A stretch of DNA of 21,571 nt from Chloroflexota bacterium (GCA_015222405.1 JADFVG010000018.1:1-21571); one strand, 5' to 3'. Positions 13,023 to 21,523 are shown, numbered from the stretch's first letter. Numbers and translations: made by a program. Notes: generated from the letters alone by a model not told the origin.

Positions 13023-13241
13023 TTATAGTTCTACCGGCAATTGCTCTAGAAGGCATCCCCCAACAGGGATCTCTTTTCCTTGTTGTTGATATGCTAAAAT
13101 TATTTCCTGTAAAGCATCCTTAAGCATTTCCCTGCATTCCTCTAAGGTCTTCCCTTCTGTAATCACCTCAGGCCATTCCACCAATTGCCCCATGTAGCCA
13201 GAGCTTATTTTTGTGTATTTAGCAGTATAACTTTTTAACAT
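13023..13241 (-). CDS. hicB: HicB-family antitoxin
   Basis: A 72-residue short HicB, the antitoxin that blocks HicA. It carries the HicB partial RNase H-like fold: MLKSYTAKYTKISSGYMGQLVEWPEVITEG with the GQLVEWPEVITEGKTLEEC core, then a helix rich in Glu/Leu (EMLKDALQEIILAYQQQGKEIP). It has no visible C-terminal HTH or ribbon-helix-helix domain, so operon autoregulation may need another protein or be absent. GGGGGT lies upstream of the ATG. It is directly coupled to hicA. Confidence 0.87.
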   Translation of the reverse strand: MLKSYTAKYTKISSGYMGQLVEWPEVITEGKTLEECREMLKDALQEIILAYQQQGKEIPVGGCLLEQLPVEL

Positions 13242-13260
13242 GATTCCAACCCCCGGTCAA

Positions 13261-13335
13261 TCATAATATTAAAATCAGGGCGCGGTCAATCGCCTGCTCA
13301 ACCTGTTTCCACGAGCTAGCTAAGATTTCGTCCAT
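13261..13335 (-). pseudogene. nadC: truncated 5' fragment of nadC
   Basis: An ATG at 13335 opens a 24-codon frame. Residues SSWKQVEQAIDRAL match the NadC start SSWKQVEQIIDRAL, and the frame then ends in unrelated ILIL and a stop. It has its own extra N-terminus MDEILA, which may be the ancestral nadC start. The match covers 44 bp with 4 mismatches against the intact nadC 5' end (12757-12800). It lies between the methyltransferase gene and hicB and is best explained as the upstream half left when the hicBA DNA entered at the nadC start. Confidence 0.8.
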
Positions 13336-13346
13336 AAGCCTAAAGC

Positions 13347-13874
13347 CTACTCTTTCAAGAAATTATACGTTGCTTGCCCTTCTCTTGATAACCTAAACAA
13401 ACCTTTACCTGTTATCTTAGACAGTATTTCATCTTCTTTCATATGATGGTCATTAAAAGATAAGACACCGTTTGGTTTCAATATTCGATGTAGCTCTTCT
13501 AATACTCCATTTGGGTCACTCAACGCGTGAAGGGTATCGTATAATAGAACTACATCTACGCTATTATCTGGCAATCCAGTTTTACAATCGGAACAAATGG
13601 TTTCCACATTCGTCAATTGCTTTCTTGCAGCGATACTCTGAACCCTCTGAATTGCAAGTGGATGGATATCCAGAGCGTAAATTTTCCCTGATTCGCCCAC
13701 CAATTCTGCAAGAGGGATTGTATAACTCCCAGGTCCACAGCCATAATCGAGTACATGAAACCCTGGTTCTATCCCCACCTCTTTCAAGATATCCATGCGG
13801 GGCAAGCGGAGATCGCGAAATTTGTAGGTGAGAGACATGAGCTTGAAATCAAGATTGGATTTTGGTTTATCCAT
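13347..13874 (-). CDS. class I SAM-dependent methyltransferase
   Basis: A 175-residue Rossmann methyltransferase (Methyltransf_11/25-like). Motif I is VLDYGCGPGSYTIPLAELVG, followed by the acidic loop YALDIHPLAI, motif II DVVLLYDTLHAL, and LEELHRILKPNGVLSFNDHH. ATG 13874 is preferred because AAGGAG lies 10 nt upstream; the longer reading to 13919 has no such signal. The substrate is unknown; short length and lack of extra domains fit many small-molecule methyltransferases. It sits between nadB and the nadC relic, a place without an obvious NAD role, and may have come with the hicBA insertion. Confidence 0.82.
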   Translation of the reverse strand: MDKPKSNLDFKLMSLTYKFRDLRLPRMDILKEVGIEPGFHVLDYGCGPGSYTIPLAELVGESGKIYALDIHPLAIQRVQSIAARKQLTNVETICSDCKTGLPDNSVDVVLLYDTLHALSDPNGVLEELHRILKPNGVLSFNDHHMKEDEILSKITGKGLFRLSREGQATYNFLKE

Positions 13875-13987
13875 TGTTGTTTGCTCCTTTTTTGAAAGGC
13901 GATCTCGCACAACAGCCATATAGACGAACTTTCGGCTCTCCTAATCCCACTTTGCTTGACTAAATATAGGCTCAACCCTTGCGTGCG

Positions 13988-15535
13988 TCAATCTGTCTTC
14001 CTGAAGACGATGTGGCGCTGCCAGGCGGGCAATGGCTCGGGGAAATCGGTGCGGAAGTGAGCGCCGCGGCTCTCCTCCCTGATGAGCGCCGCTTCTGCCA
14101 TCAGACGCCCCACCAGGATCATGTCGCTCAGCTCATAGGAGGGGCGATCTGAGGGCTTCTTCAGGGTCTCCTGCCATGAGGCGAGGATGGACGCCGCTTT
14201 CTCTAGCTCCTCCCCGGAGCGCACTATCCCCACCTTGTCCCACATGAGCGACTGAAATGCCGGTAAGCTAAGCGCAGGAACGGCACCTGTAGCTTCCCTA
14301 TCGCTAAGCGAAACGTAATCCTGCTCTCGGCGCCGGCGGGCACGTTTGCTCGGCCTGGAGGCTTTCCCTGTTCGCTCCAGGATTCTCTTGGCAAAAACGA
14401 CCACCTCAAGAAGGGAATTGGAGGCCAGCCTGTTTGCCCCGTGTACCCCGGTGCATGCCGCCTCCCCGGCAGCGAACAGCCCGGCGATATTGGTCTCCCC
14501 CCAGACATTGGTTTTCACCCCACCCATCATATAATGGGCGGCCGGCGACACCGGGATCAGGGACTTGGTAATGTTTAAGCCATGGTCGAGGCAAAAGCGA
14601 TAGATATGGGGGAAGCGGGCCGAGATTTTGCGCGAAGGCAAGTGGGTAACATCGAGGAAAACGCGGTCGCTGCCCGTTTTCCTCATCTCAGAAAGGATGC
14701 CCCGAGCCACAATGTCCCGCGGCGCGAGGTCCCCATCAGGAGAATAGTCAAACATGAACTGGCGCCCCTCCTCATTGCGCAGTATCCCACCCTCACCCCT
14801 TACCGCCTCCGAGATAAGGCACCGGGTAACCCCGGGCAGGCGCAGCGCCGTGGGGTGAAACTGGAAAAACTCCATATCGGTGATCTCAGCTCCAGCACGG
14901 TAGGCTAAAGCTATGCCATCACCGGTTGCAATTTCGGGATTGGTGGTAAACTTGAAAAGCCCTCCCCCGCCCCCGGTAGCCAGGATCACGGATTTGCTGC
15001 CAAATTCCTCAAAACTGCCACTGCTGCAATCGAGGGCTCTTACCCCTTTGGCTACGCCATCCTCAACGATGATCTCGGTAGCCAGGAAGTGCTCCAGGAT
15101 GGTTACCTTAGCCAGCCTTGCCATCCGGCTCAGAGTAACCTCGATATGCTCCCCCGTGGCATCACCGCCAGCGTGCAGGATCCTGGGCACGCTATGGGCT
15201 GCCTCCCTGGTCAGAGCTACTTCTCCATTGAGGGTATCAAAGGGAACTCCAAAATTGACCAGGTCGGTGATGCGGTCGGGAGCCTCCTCAACCAGGAGGC
15301 GCACCGCCTCTGGGTCACACAACCCAGCCCCGGCGGCCATGGTGTCACGGAAATGGAGCTCAGCGGAATCCCCCTGACCTATTGCCGCAGCAATCCCACC
15401 CTGAGCATACTTGGTATTGCATTCATCAATGCTGCCCTTGGTCAGGATGAGCACAGTCCCATGCTCCCGCGCCAGAAGAGAGGTATAAAGCCCGGCAATG
15501 CCACTGCCAACAATGATATAGTTATACTCGTTCAT
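13988..15535 (-). CDS. nadB: L-aspartate oxidase
   Basis: A 515-residue FAD-dependent L-aspartate oxidase, which forms iminoaspartate for NadA. The dinucleotide-binding GSGIAGL begins at residue 10. The FAD/active-site segments include TKYAQGGIAAAIG, SVPRILHAGGDATGEHI, LATGGGGGLF, EFFQFHPTAL, LISEAVRGEGG, YMMGGVKTN and GEAACTGVHGANRLASNSLLE, which separate NadB from SdhA/FrdA by the aspartate-oxidase pattern. The C-terminal helical domain carries ESRGAHFRTDFPEP. The gene follows nadA by 20 bp on the same strand, so the two are cotranscribed. Confidence 0.96.
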   Translation of the reverse strand: MNEYNYIIVGSGIAGLYTSLLAREHGTVLILTKGSIDECNTKYAQGGIAAAIGQGDSAELHFRDTMAAGAGLCDPEAVRLLVEEAPDRITDLVNFGVPFDTLNGEVALTREAAHSVPRILHAGGDATGEHIEVTLSRMARLAKVTILEHFLATEIIVEDGVAKGVRALDCSSGSFEEFGSKSVILATGGGGGLFKFTTNPEIATGDGIALAYRAGAEITDMEFFQFHPTALRLPGVTRCLISEAVRGEGGILRNEEGRQFMFDYSPDGDLAPRDIVARGILSEMRKTGSDRVFLDVTHLPSRKISARFPHIYRFCLDHGLNITKSLIPVSPAAHYMMGGVKTNVWGETNIAGLFAAGEAACTGVHGANRLASNSLLEVVVFAKRILERTGKASRPSKRARRRREQDYVSLSDREATGAVPALSLPAFQSLMWDKVGIVRSGEELEKAASILASWQETLKKPSDRPSYELSDMILVGRLMAEAALIREESRGAHFRTDFPEPLPAWQRHIVFRKTD

Positions 15536-15555
15536 CTCAGTCCCCCAAACACTTT

Positions 15556-16467
15556 CTAACTTACGTCCATCATGCGGTCAAGGGCGTGCTTTGCCCTAAC
15601 CCTCACCTCTTCAGGAACCTTCACAATATTTCGCCGCTCCTCCATGGCCCTGACGATGCTCTCCAGGGTGGTCTTTTTCATATCGGGACACAGTAAGCCC
15701 GTGGTGAGCAGGTGGAAGCTCTTCTCCGGGTTCTCCTGGCGCATGCGGTGCAGGATTCCCTCTTCGGTGCCAATGAGGAAGGCGTTTCGGCTGTCCCCTT
15801 TGACATAGCGGATCATCTGTGATGTGCTCAGCGCAGCGTCAGCCTTGGCGATGACCTCAGCGCTGCACTCAGGGTGAACCAGAGCCCCAGCATCAGGGTA
15901 AAGCTCTCTGGCAAGCTCGATATGCCTCGGCTTGAGCCGCTGATGGGGAGGGCAATAACCGGGATAAAGGATAATTCGCTTATCGGTCTTGGTGGAAACG
16001 TAATGCCCCAGATGGCGGTCGGGGATGAAAAGGATTTCATTATCGGGCAGCGACTCCACCACCTGGAGGGCGTTGGCTGAAGTGCAGCAAATGTCGCTCT
16101 CGGCCTTCACTGCCGCCGAGGAATTCACATAGCAAACGACGCCAGCCTGGGGATACCTCTGCTTCCACTCCCTGAGGTCATCGGCATCGATCATATCCGC
16201 CATCGGGCAGCCGGCGCCGCCTTCACTGAGGAGCACGGTCCGCTCCGGATTGAGAATAGCGGCGCTTTCGGCCATGAACAGTACGCCGCAGAGGACGATA
16301 ACATCGGCATCGGCCTTTGCGCACTCGCGGGCCAACTCCAGGGAGTCGCCATAAAAGTCGGCGACGTCCTGCACCTCAGGGCGCTGGTAATTGTGAACCG
16401 CAATCACCGCATTGAGCTTTCTTTTGAGTTCCAGGATTCTCTCATGAAGTTCGTTTGATGCTTTCAT
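15556..16467 (-). CDS. nadA: quinolinate synthase
   Basis: A 303-residue NadA, the [4Fe-4S] enzyme condensing iminoaspartate with dihydroxyacetone phosphate to quinolinate. The three pseudo-symmetric domains each supply one cluster ligand, seen in VLCGVLFMAE, HPECSAEV and LLCPDMKKT. The substrate-contacting AVHNYQRPEVQDVADFYGDS is at the N-terminus, with FIPDRHLG and TTGLLCPDMKKTTL later. Length is typical of the family. GGTGAGC lies just upstream of the ATG. It stands 22 bp after miaB on the minus strand and directly before nadB. Confidence 0.97.
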   Translation of the reverse strand: MKASNELHERILELKRKLNAVIAVHNYQRPEVQDVADFYGDSLELARECAKADADVIVLCGVLFMAESAAILNPERTVLLSEGGAGCPMADMIDADDLREWKQRYPQAGVVCYVNSSAAVKAESDICCTSANALQVVESLPDNEILFIPDRHLGHYVSTKTDKRIILYPGYCPPHQRLKPRHIELARELYPDAGALVHPECSAEVIAKADAALSTSQMIRYVKGDSRNAFLIGTEEGILHRMRQENPEKSFHLLTTGLLCPDMKKTTLESIVRAMEERRNIVKVPEEVRVRAKHALDRMMDVS

Positions 16468-16489
16468 TTGCTCACCATTTAGATTGCAA

Positions 16490-17764
16490 TTACCCTGCCA
16501 AACTCCCCTGAAACGCCCAGGGGCTGGTCTTCTCGATCTCGACCCTGACCAGCTTTCCTAAGTGGTCACCCTCATCGCCGAAGAAAACGAGCTTATTGGT
16601 CCTGGTGCGCCCCAGCCACTTCCCCTTTTTTCGTCCTTCTACCAATATCTCAACTGTTTGGCCCAATAGCTTTCTGTTGATCTCAGAGGCGATCCTTTCT
16701 TGAAGCACCTCGATCTTCTCCCGCCTCCTCCGCTTCTCCTCCAAGGGGACATCGTCCCTGAGCTTTCTGGTGGCGATAGTTCCCGGGCGCGGCGAATAGC
16801 AGGCGGCATGCACAGTATCGAACCTGAGCTCGCAAATCATGTCCAAGGTTCGCTCAAACTGCTCCTCGCTCTCCCCGGGGAAGCCGACAATGACATCGGT
16901 GCTCAGGGCAACACCAGGAATTGCATCCCGAATACGCTCTACAAGCTCCCGATACTGCTTCGCGCTGTAGCCCCGCCTCATCGCCAACAGGATATCATCG
17001 TCCCCCGCCTGAAAAGGAAGGCTGAGGTACTCGCAGACTTTTTCAAGCTGAGCCATCGCTTCAATGAGCCTCTCGCCCATATCTTTAGGGTGAGAGGTCA
17101 AAAAGCGTATCCGAGCCAAACTATCGACCCGGTTCAGCTCCGCCAGAAGGTCAGCCAGGTCGGGCCTGGTGGGCAGGTCATGCCCATAGGAGTCGACATT
17201 CTGCCCGAGTAGGGTTACCTCCTTGACCCCGCGCTCCACAAGCCATCTCACCTCGCACAGAATCTCATCTACAGAGCGGCTCCTCTCCCTCCCACGGCGA
17301 TAGGGAACGATGCAGTAAGAGCAGAATTTATCGCAGCCCTCAATGATGGGGACAAAGGTGCTCGGCGAGGGATGGAGGGGTAGAAGTGAGTCAGGCTTTG
17401 GCGGGGCTGCTAGCCCCCTGGACCCCAGAAATTGCCCCAATTCCCCAACCGCCTGTGGTCGGAAAAAGAGGTCCACCTGGGAAAAGCGATTCCTGAGCCC
17501 ATCAACCCTGGAGTCCACCATGCAGCCGGTGAGGGCCAGGATTGGATTTTGTGGCCCTCTCTTCAATGATTTGAGGGCACCTAGCTTATTGATGACCCGG
17601 TCCTCAGCGCTCTGGCGCACCACGCAGCTGTTGAGCACGACGATCTCAGCCTCCTCAGCCCTGCGCGTGGCTTGAAAGCCCACCCGCTCCAGATAGCTGC
17701 CGATGCGCTCGGAATCGGCCTTGTTCATCTGGCAGCCAATGGTCCAGATGTAATAACAAGGCAT
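16490..17764 (-). CDS. miaB: tRNA-2-methylthio-N6-dimethylallyladenosine synthase (MiaB)
   Basis: A 424-residue radical-SAM methylthiotransferase acting on A37 of tRNAs reading UNN codons. The N-terminal UPF0004 domain has the three auxiliary-cluster Cys: Cys11 (GCQMN), Cys47 (NSCVVRQSAEDR) and Cys81 (LTGCM). The radical SAM motif CDKFCSYC gives Cys144, Cys148 and Cys151, followed by VPYRRGRERSR. A TRAM domain ends the protein (LGQTVEILVEGRKKGKWLGRT). ATG 17764 is used because AGGAAGG lies upstream. The open frame continuing to 17986 crosses tRNA-Ser and is not coding. GCQMN and SAEDR favour MiaB over MtaB or RimO. It is first in the minus-strand miaB-nadA-nadB run. Confidence 0.93.
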   Translation of the reverse strand: MPCYYIWTIGCQMNKADSERIGSYLERVGFQATRRAEEAEIVVLNSCVVRQSAEDRVINKLGALKSLKRGPQNPILALTGCMVDSRVDGLRNRFSQVDLFFRPQAVGELGQFLGSRGLAAPPKPDSLLPLHPSPSTFVPIIEGCDKFCSYCIVPYRRGRERSRSVDEILCEVRWLVERGVKEVTLLGQNVDSYGHDLPTRPDLADLLAELNRVDSLARIRFLTSHPKDMGERLIEAMAQLEKVCEYLSLPFQAGDDDILLAMRRGYSAKQYRELVERIRDAIPGVALSTDVIVGFPGESEEQFERTLDMICELRFDTVHAACYSPRPGTIATRKLRDDVPLEEKRRRREKIEVLQERIASEINRKLLGQTVEILVEGRKKGKWLGRTRTNKLVFFGDEGDHLGKLVRVEIEKTSPWAFQGSLAG

Positions 17765-17814
17765 AAGGCCCTTCCTCTTAAAAAATATAACCCCCATAGT
17801 ACAGGGGCACTTGG

Positions 17815-17906
17815 TGGCGGAGGGAGTGGGATTCGAACCCACGACAGAAGTTTCCCCCTGTAGCCGCTTAGCAGGCGGCCGCACTAGGCCACTATGCGAT
17901 CCCTCC
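17815..17906 (-). tRNA. tRNA-Ser (anticodon GCU)
   Basis: On the minus strand a class II cloverleaf folds: acceptor GGAGGGA/TCCCTCC, anticodon stem GCCGC/GCGGC with loop CTGCTAA (anticodon GCT), a long variable arm ACAGGGGGAAACTTCTGT, and T arm GTGGG-TTCGAAT-CCCAC. The discriminator is G and CCA is encoded (17815-17817). Confidence 0.96.
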
Positions 17907-17912
17907 ATAGCC

Positions 17913-17941
17913 AATATAACATAAGGCGGGTGATTTTTCAA
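17913..17941 (-). promoter_or_regulatory. tRNA-Ser promoter
   Basis: Minus strand: -35 TTGAAA (17936-17941; 5 of 6), a 17-bp spacer and -10 TATATT (17913-17918) preceded by TGT, 6 bp before the tRNA 5' end at 17906. It may also supply the downstream miaB-nad run. Confidence 0.65.
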
Positions 17942-18026
17942 TAAACTCCCTTGTTGCCTCGCCCTTCGCCCCCCTTTTCTGCCCACTATAGCATTCGGGC
18001 TCGTAGTCCCAATACTCTCTTCGGGC

Positions 18027-18055
18027 TTGCCCTGGCTATACTGCTATGGTATCAT
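18027..18055 (+). promoter_or_regulatory. promoter of the rpsB operon
   Basis: -35 TTGCCC (18027-18032), a 17-bp spacer and -10 TATCAT (18050-18055). The predicted start near 18062 gives a leader of about 60 nt before rpsB. Confidence 0.55.
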
Positions 18056-18122
18056 GGCATGAGAAAATCATAAAATACTCTCTCTGTAAACTTACTGCAA
18101 AGGGGGAAGCTAGGAACAGAGC

Positions 18123-18938
18123 ATGGAAGAAGAAAGGGCTGAAGCTAGAGAGGTGGTGACCATGAAACTGCTATTAGAATCGGGAGCCCACTTTGGTCAC
18201 CAGACCAGCCGCTGGAATCCTCGGATGAAGAAATACATCTTCACCGAGCGAAACGGTATCCACATCCTCGACCTCCAGCAGACCGTGGAAATGCTAGACA
18301 AAGCCTATGAGTTCGTGCGCGACACCGTGGCCACGGGCGAAGCTATTATCTTTGTCGGCACAAAGAAGCAGGCAAAGGAAATCATAGAGGCTGAAGCAAA
18401 ACGGTGTGAAATGTTCTATGTCAATCAACGCTGGCTGGGGGGGATGCTGACTAATTTCGCCACTATTCAGGCACGTATCGACCATTTAGTGCGCCTTGAG
18501 GATCGCAAAGCAAAGGGGGAGTTTGCTTACCTGCCCAAGAAGGAGGCCTTGAAGCTAGATGAGGAGATCGCCCGCCTCAATCGGCAAATGGGGGGCTTCA
18601 AAGAAATGACCAAGTTTCCGGGAGCCATTTTCATTGTCGACCCATCGAAGGAGAGGATCGCTGTCACCGAGGCAAGACGCGGCGGGGTACCTATTGTTGC
18701 CATTGTGGATACAAATTGCAATCCTGACGAGATCGACTATCCCATCCCTGCCAACGACGATGCGGTGAGAGCGATAAAGCTGATAACGAGCAGGATAGCG
18801 GACGCCGCCCTCAAGGGCAAGCAAGCCCGGGAGCTGCTGGAGGCAGAGAAAGCGATGGAAGTGGTGCCCGAGGAGGCTGAGATGGCGGAGCTTATGGAGC
18901 CGTTAACCTTCACTCCAGAAACCGAGGAAGTGGAATAG
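18123..18938 (+). CDS. rpsB: 30S ribosomal protein S2
   Basis: A 271-residue S2, part of the 30S subunit. The diagnostic LLLESGAHFGHQTSRWNPRMKKYIF is at residues 15-39. AIIFVGTKKQAKEIIEAEA, YVNQRWLGGMLTNFATI, FPGAIFIVDPSKERIAVTEARR and IPIVAIVDTNCNPDEIDYPIPANDDA-type segments follow. The C-terminus is extended and acidic (EEAEMAELMEPLTFTPETEEVE), which is common outside Proteobacteria. ATG 18123 gives a short acidic lead; the ATG 13 codons later with GAGAGGTGG upstream is a credible alternative. tsf follows after one base. Confidence 0.97.
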   Translation: MEEERAEAREVVTMKLLLESGAHFGHQTSRWNPRMKKYIFTERNGIHILDLQQTVEMLDKAYEFVRDTVATGEAIIFVGTKKQAKEIIEAEAKRCEMFYVNQRWLGGMLTNFATIQARIDHLVRLEDRKAKGEFAYLPKKEALKLDEEIARLNRQMGGFKEMTKFPGAIFIVDPSKERIAVTEARRGGVPIVAIVDTNCNPDEIDYPIPANDDAVRAIKLITSRIADAALKGKQARELLEAEKAMEVVPEEAEMAELMEPLTFTPETEEVE

Positions 18939-18939
18939 C

Positions 18940-19437
18940 ATGGTCAGCATGGAGCAAATCAAGCAACTGCGGGAGATGACCGGGGCCGGGATTATGAACT
19001 GTAAACGGGCTCTCGAAGAGACAAAGGGCGACACCGATGCTGCGCTAGCGATTCTTAAACAGCAAGGTCTGGCCAAGGCGGAGAAAAAGGCGCATCGTGA
19101 GGTGAGGCAAGGACTGGTACAGGCATATATCCACACTGGGGGCCGCATCGGAGCCCTGGTGGAGTTGAACTGCGAAACCGATTTCGTGGCTCATACTGAT
19201 GAGTTTAAGAAGTTAGCCTGCGACCTGGCGATGCAGGTAGCAGCCATGGACCCCTCTTTTATCAGCAGCGATGAACTCAGCGAGGAGGTGGACCCCAGCC
19301 AGGCTTGCCTTCTCCATCAACCCTTCATTAGGGACCCGCAAAAAACCGTCCGCGACATCATCACCGAAACAATAGCCAGGGTTGGTGAGAACATCAAGGT
19401 CCGGAGATTGGCCCGCTTCGAGCTGGGCAAGGAATAA
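18940..19437 (+). CDS. tsf: elongation factor Ts (short form)
   Basis: A 165-residue EF-Ts, the guanine nucleotide exchange factor for EF-Tu. The N-terminal UBA-like domain is IKQLREMTGAGIMNCKRALEETKGD, and the core has the EF-Tu-contacting NCETDFVAHTDEFKKLACDLAMQVA. The protein is much shorter than the E. coli form (about 280 residues) and lacks the second core subdomain and coiled coil. It resembles the compact forms of Thermus and many Chloroflexota. Either ATG 18940 or ATG 18949 could start it; the first is given. It ends 3 bp before pyrH. Confidence 0.96.
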   Translation: MVSMEQIKQLREMTGAGIMNCKRALEETKGDTDAALAILKQQGLAKAEKKAHREVRQGLVQAYIHTGGRIGALVELNCETDFVAHTDEFKKLACDLAMQVAAMDPSFISSDELSEEVDPSQACLLHQPFIRDPQKTVRDIITETIARVGENIKVRRLARFELGKE

Positions 19438-19440
19438 AGG

Positions 19441-20166
19441 ATGAGTGCCACCAAACACAAACGCACCCTTTTGAAGATCAGCGGCGAGGCCCTTACCGGG
19501 GAGAATGAATGGGGCATTGACCTCACCACCCTGTCCAACATCGCCCGCCAGGTAAAGCAGGTAGTAGACATGGGTGTTGAGATTGGTATCGTTGTTGGCG
19601 GGGGGAACATCTGGCGCGGCACCACCGCTGAGGCAGGAGGTATGGATCGGGCCACCGCCGACTATGCTGGGATGCTGGGAACGGTGATAAATGCCCTCGC
19701 TTTACAGGACGCCCTGGAAAAAGAGGGGGTCACCACCAGGATGCAAAGCGCTATCCCCATCCAAGCAGTCGCCGAGCCCTATATTCGGCGCCGCGCCATC
19801 CGCCATCTAGAAAAGGGGCGGGTTGTCCTTATCGCCGCGGGTACTGGAAATCCCTACATGACCACAGACACCGCAGCAGCACTGCGGGCGATAGAGCTAG
19901 GAGCTGAGGTGCTGCTCATGGGGAAGAACCGAGTCGATGGTGTCTACGACGCTGACCCCCTCAAAAATCCCGAGGCTAAAAAGTTCGACAAACTGAGCGC
20001 TCGCGACGCCTTGAATTTGCGCCTTGAGGTCATGGACTCAACCGCCCTTTACCTTTGCATGGAGAACATGCTCCCCATAATCGTCTTTGATCTTCAAACC
20101 CCAGGGAACATTGTGAGAGCAGTGGCTGGCGAGCCTATCGGCACCTTAATCTCTCCAGACCTTTAG
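19441..20166 (+). CDS. pyrH: UMP kinase
   Basis: A 241-residue bacterial UMP kinase of the amino acid kinase fold, phosphorylating UMP to UDP in pyrimidine synthesis. Signatures are LLKISGEALTG (N-terminal phosphate loop), IGIVVGGGNIWRG, DYAGMLGTVINALALQDALE, GTGNPYMTTDTAAALRAIEL and LLMGKNRVDGVYDADPLKNP. Length is typical. It lies between tsf and frr, as in most bacterial genomes, with AAGGA just before the ATG. Confidence 0.97.
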   Translation: MSATKHKRTLLKISGEALTGENEWGIDLTTLSNIARQVKQVVDMGVEIGIVVGGGNIWRGTTAEAGGMDRATADYAGMLGTVINALALQDALEKEGVTTRMQSAIPIQAVAEPYIRRRAIRHLEKGRVVLIAAGTGNPYMTTDTAAALRAIELGAEVLLMGKNRVDGVYDADPLKNPEAKKFDKLSARDALNLRLEVMDSTALYLCMENMLPIIVFDLQTPGNIVRAVAGEPIGTLISPDL

Positions 20167-20176
20167 CGGAGGGGAA

Positions 20177-20734
20177 ATGATCGAGGACATCCTCTCAGAG
20201 ACAAATACCAAGATGGGGAAGAGTATCGAAGCCTTGGGAAAGGAGCTGGCTACAATCCGCACCGGGCGGGCTACCCCGTCGCTTGTCGATCTAATTAAGG
20301 TAGACTACCATGGCGTTCCTACACCGTTGAACCAGATGGCCACCATTTCAGTGCCGGAGGCCAGGATGCTAGTGATTCAGCCCTGGGACAGACACGCCCA
20401 CAGTAGCATTGAGAAGGCAATCCTGAAAACAGACCTGGGGCTCAACCCTGCAAGCGATGGGAACGTGATCCGACTCAGAATACCCCTGCTCACCGAGGAG
20501 CGCAGAAAGGAGCTAGTCAGAGTTGTGCACAAGAGGGTTGAGGAGAGCAAGGTGGCAGTGCGCAATATAAGAAGAAGCGCTCTGGAGGAATTCAGGGAGC
20601 TGGAGCGGAAAAAGGAGATCTCCCAGGACGAGCAAAAGCGCGCCGAGGAGCGATTGCAGAAGCTTACCGATAGCTTCGTCGAAGAGGTGGAAAGGGTAGG
20701 AAGGGAAAAGGAGGCGGAGCTCCTCGAGACTTAA
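20177..20734 (+). CDS. frr: ribosome recycling factor
   Basis: A 185-residue RRF, which splits post-termination ribosomes with EF-G. It has the family start with MGKSIEALGKELATIRTGRA, the VDYHGVPTPLNQMATISVPEARML core, IQPWDR, and the C-terminal helix VRNIRRSALEEFRELERKKEISQDE. Length matches the family exactly. GGAGGGG precedes the ATG, 10 bp after the pyrH stop. Confidence 0.97.
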   Translation: MIEDILSETNTKMGKSIEALGKELATIRTGRATPSLVDLIKVDYHGVPTPLNQMATISVPEARMLVIQPWDRHAHSSIEKAILKTDLGLNPASDGNVIRLRIPLLTEERRKELVRVVHKRVEESKVAVRNIRRSALEEFRELERKKEISQDEQKRAEERLQKLTDSFVEEVERVGREKEAELLET

Positions 20735-20770
20735 ATGGAGCCGAGCCACCCCTCCTAAGGGCGTAGAACC

Positions 20771-21490
20771 ATGCCTAAGATTGCAGACATCCCCAATCAT
20801 GTAGCCATAATTATGGACGGAAATGGCCGCTGGGCGGCAAGGCGAGGGTTGTCCCGTCTTGCGGGTCACCGCGCCGGAACGGATAACATCCACCGCGTCA
20901 TCGAGTGCTTCGCTGAGCATGAGGTAAAGTATCTCACCCTGTTTGCCTTCTCCACCGAGAACTGGAGCCGCCCCAGGAGAGAGGTCAAATGGCTGCTCCG
21001 GATTCTGGAAGAGATGCTCAGCAAGGAGACGAGAAAGCTTCACGAGAAAGGGATTAAGCTCCTTCACCTTGGTCGCCTTGATCGCCTCCCACCACGGCTG
21101 AAGCAAGCGATTCGCGACGCCATCGAACTGACCAAGGATAACACCCAAATGACTGTCAACATTGCCTTTGACTATGGTGGTCGGGCAGAGATTGTGGATG
21201 CCTTCAAGCGCATCCTTCGTGACGGCATACCGCCAGAGAGCGTAAATGAGGCGCTGTTCAGCAGCTATCTATACACCGCGGACTTGCCCGACCCTGACCT
21301 CATCATTCGCACCGGCGGCGAGATGAGGATGAGCAATTTCCTGCTTTGGCAGGCAGCCTACAGCGAATACTACTCCACACCCACTTTCTGGCCCGACTTC
21401 GGCGGGGAGGAAATCGAAGGGGCACTCGTAACCTATGCTCAGCGGGAGAGGCGTTTTGGCAGATTGCGCCCAAAGGCAAAAAAGGGCTGA
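20771..21490 (+). CDS. uppS: isoprenyl transferase (undecaprenyl diphosphate synthase-like)
   Basis: A 239-residue cis-prenyltransferase that extends farnesyl diphosphate with isopentenyl units, giving the lipid carrier for cell-wall and polysaccharide synthesis. It shows HVAIIMDGNGRWAARRG with the catalytic Asp, GHRAGTDNIHRVIECF, YLTLFAFSTENWSRP, NIAFDYGGRAEIV and the C-terminal signature DLIIRTGGEMRMSNFLLWQ with YSEYYSTPTFWPDF. Length is typical. It lies 36 bp after frr and 33 bp before cdsA, the usual order. The ribosome site is weak (TAAGGGCG). Confidence 0.96.
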   Translation: MPKIADIPNHVAIIMDGNGRWAARRGLSRLAGHRAGTDNIHRVIECFAEHEVKYLTLFAFSTENWSRPRREVKWLLRILEEMLSKETRKLHEKGIKLLHLGRLDRLPPRLKQAIRDAIELTKDNTQMTVNIAFDYGGRAEIVDAFKRILRDGIPPESVNEALFSSYLYTADLPDPDLIIRTGGEMRMSNFLLWQAAYSEYYSTPTFWPDFGGEEIEGALVTYAQRERRFGRLRPKAKKG

Positions 21491-21523
21491 AGCCGAGGCT
21501 AAGGCACCCGGCCTGAGGAAACA

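Noticed and set aside
17765..17986. N-terminal extension of miaB
   Set aside because: The open frame crosses tRNA-Ser and its promoter; MiaB homology starts at ATG 17764 with a ribosome site just upstream.
20513..21148. Minus-strand open frame of 211 codons
   Set aside because: Shadow of frr and uppS; no start signal and no protein family features.
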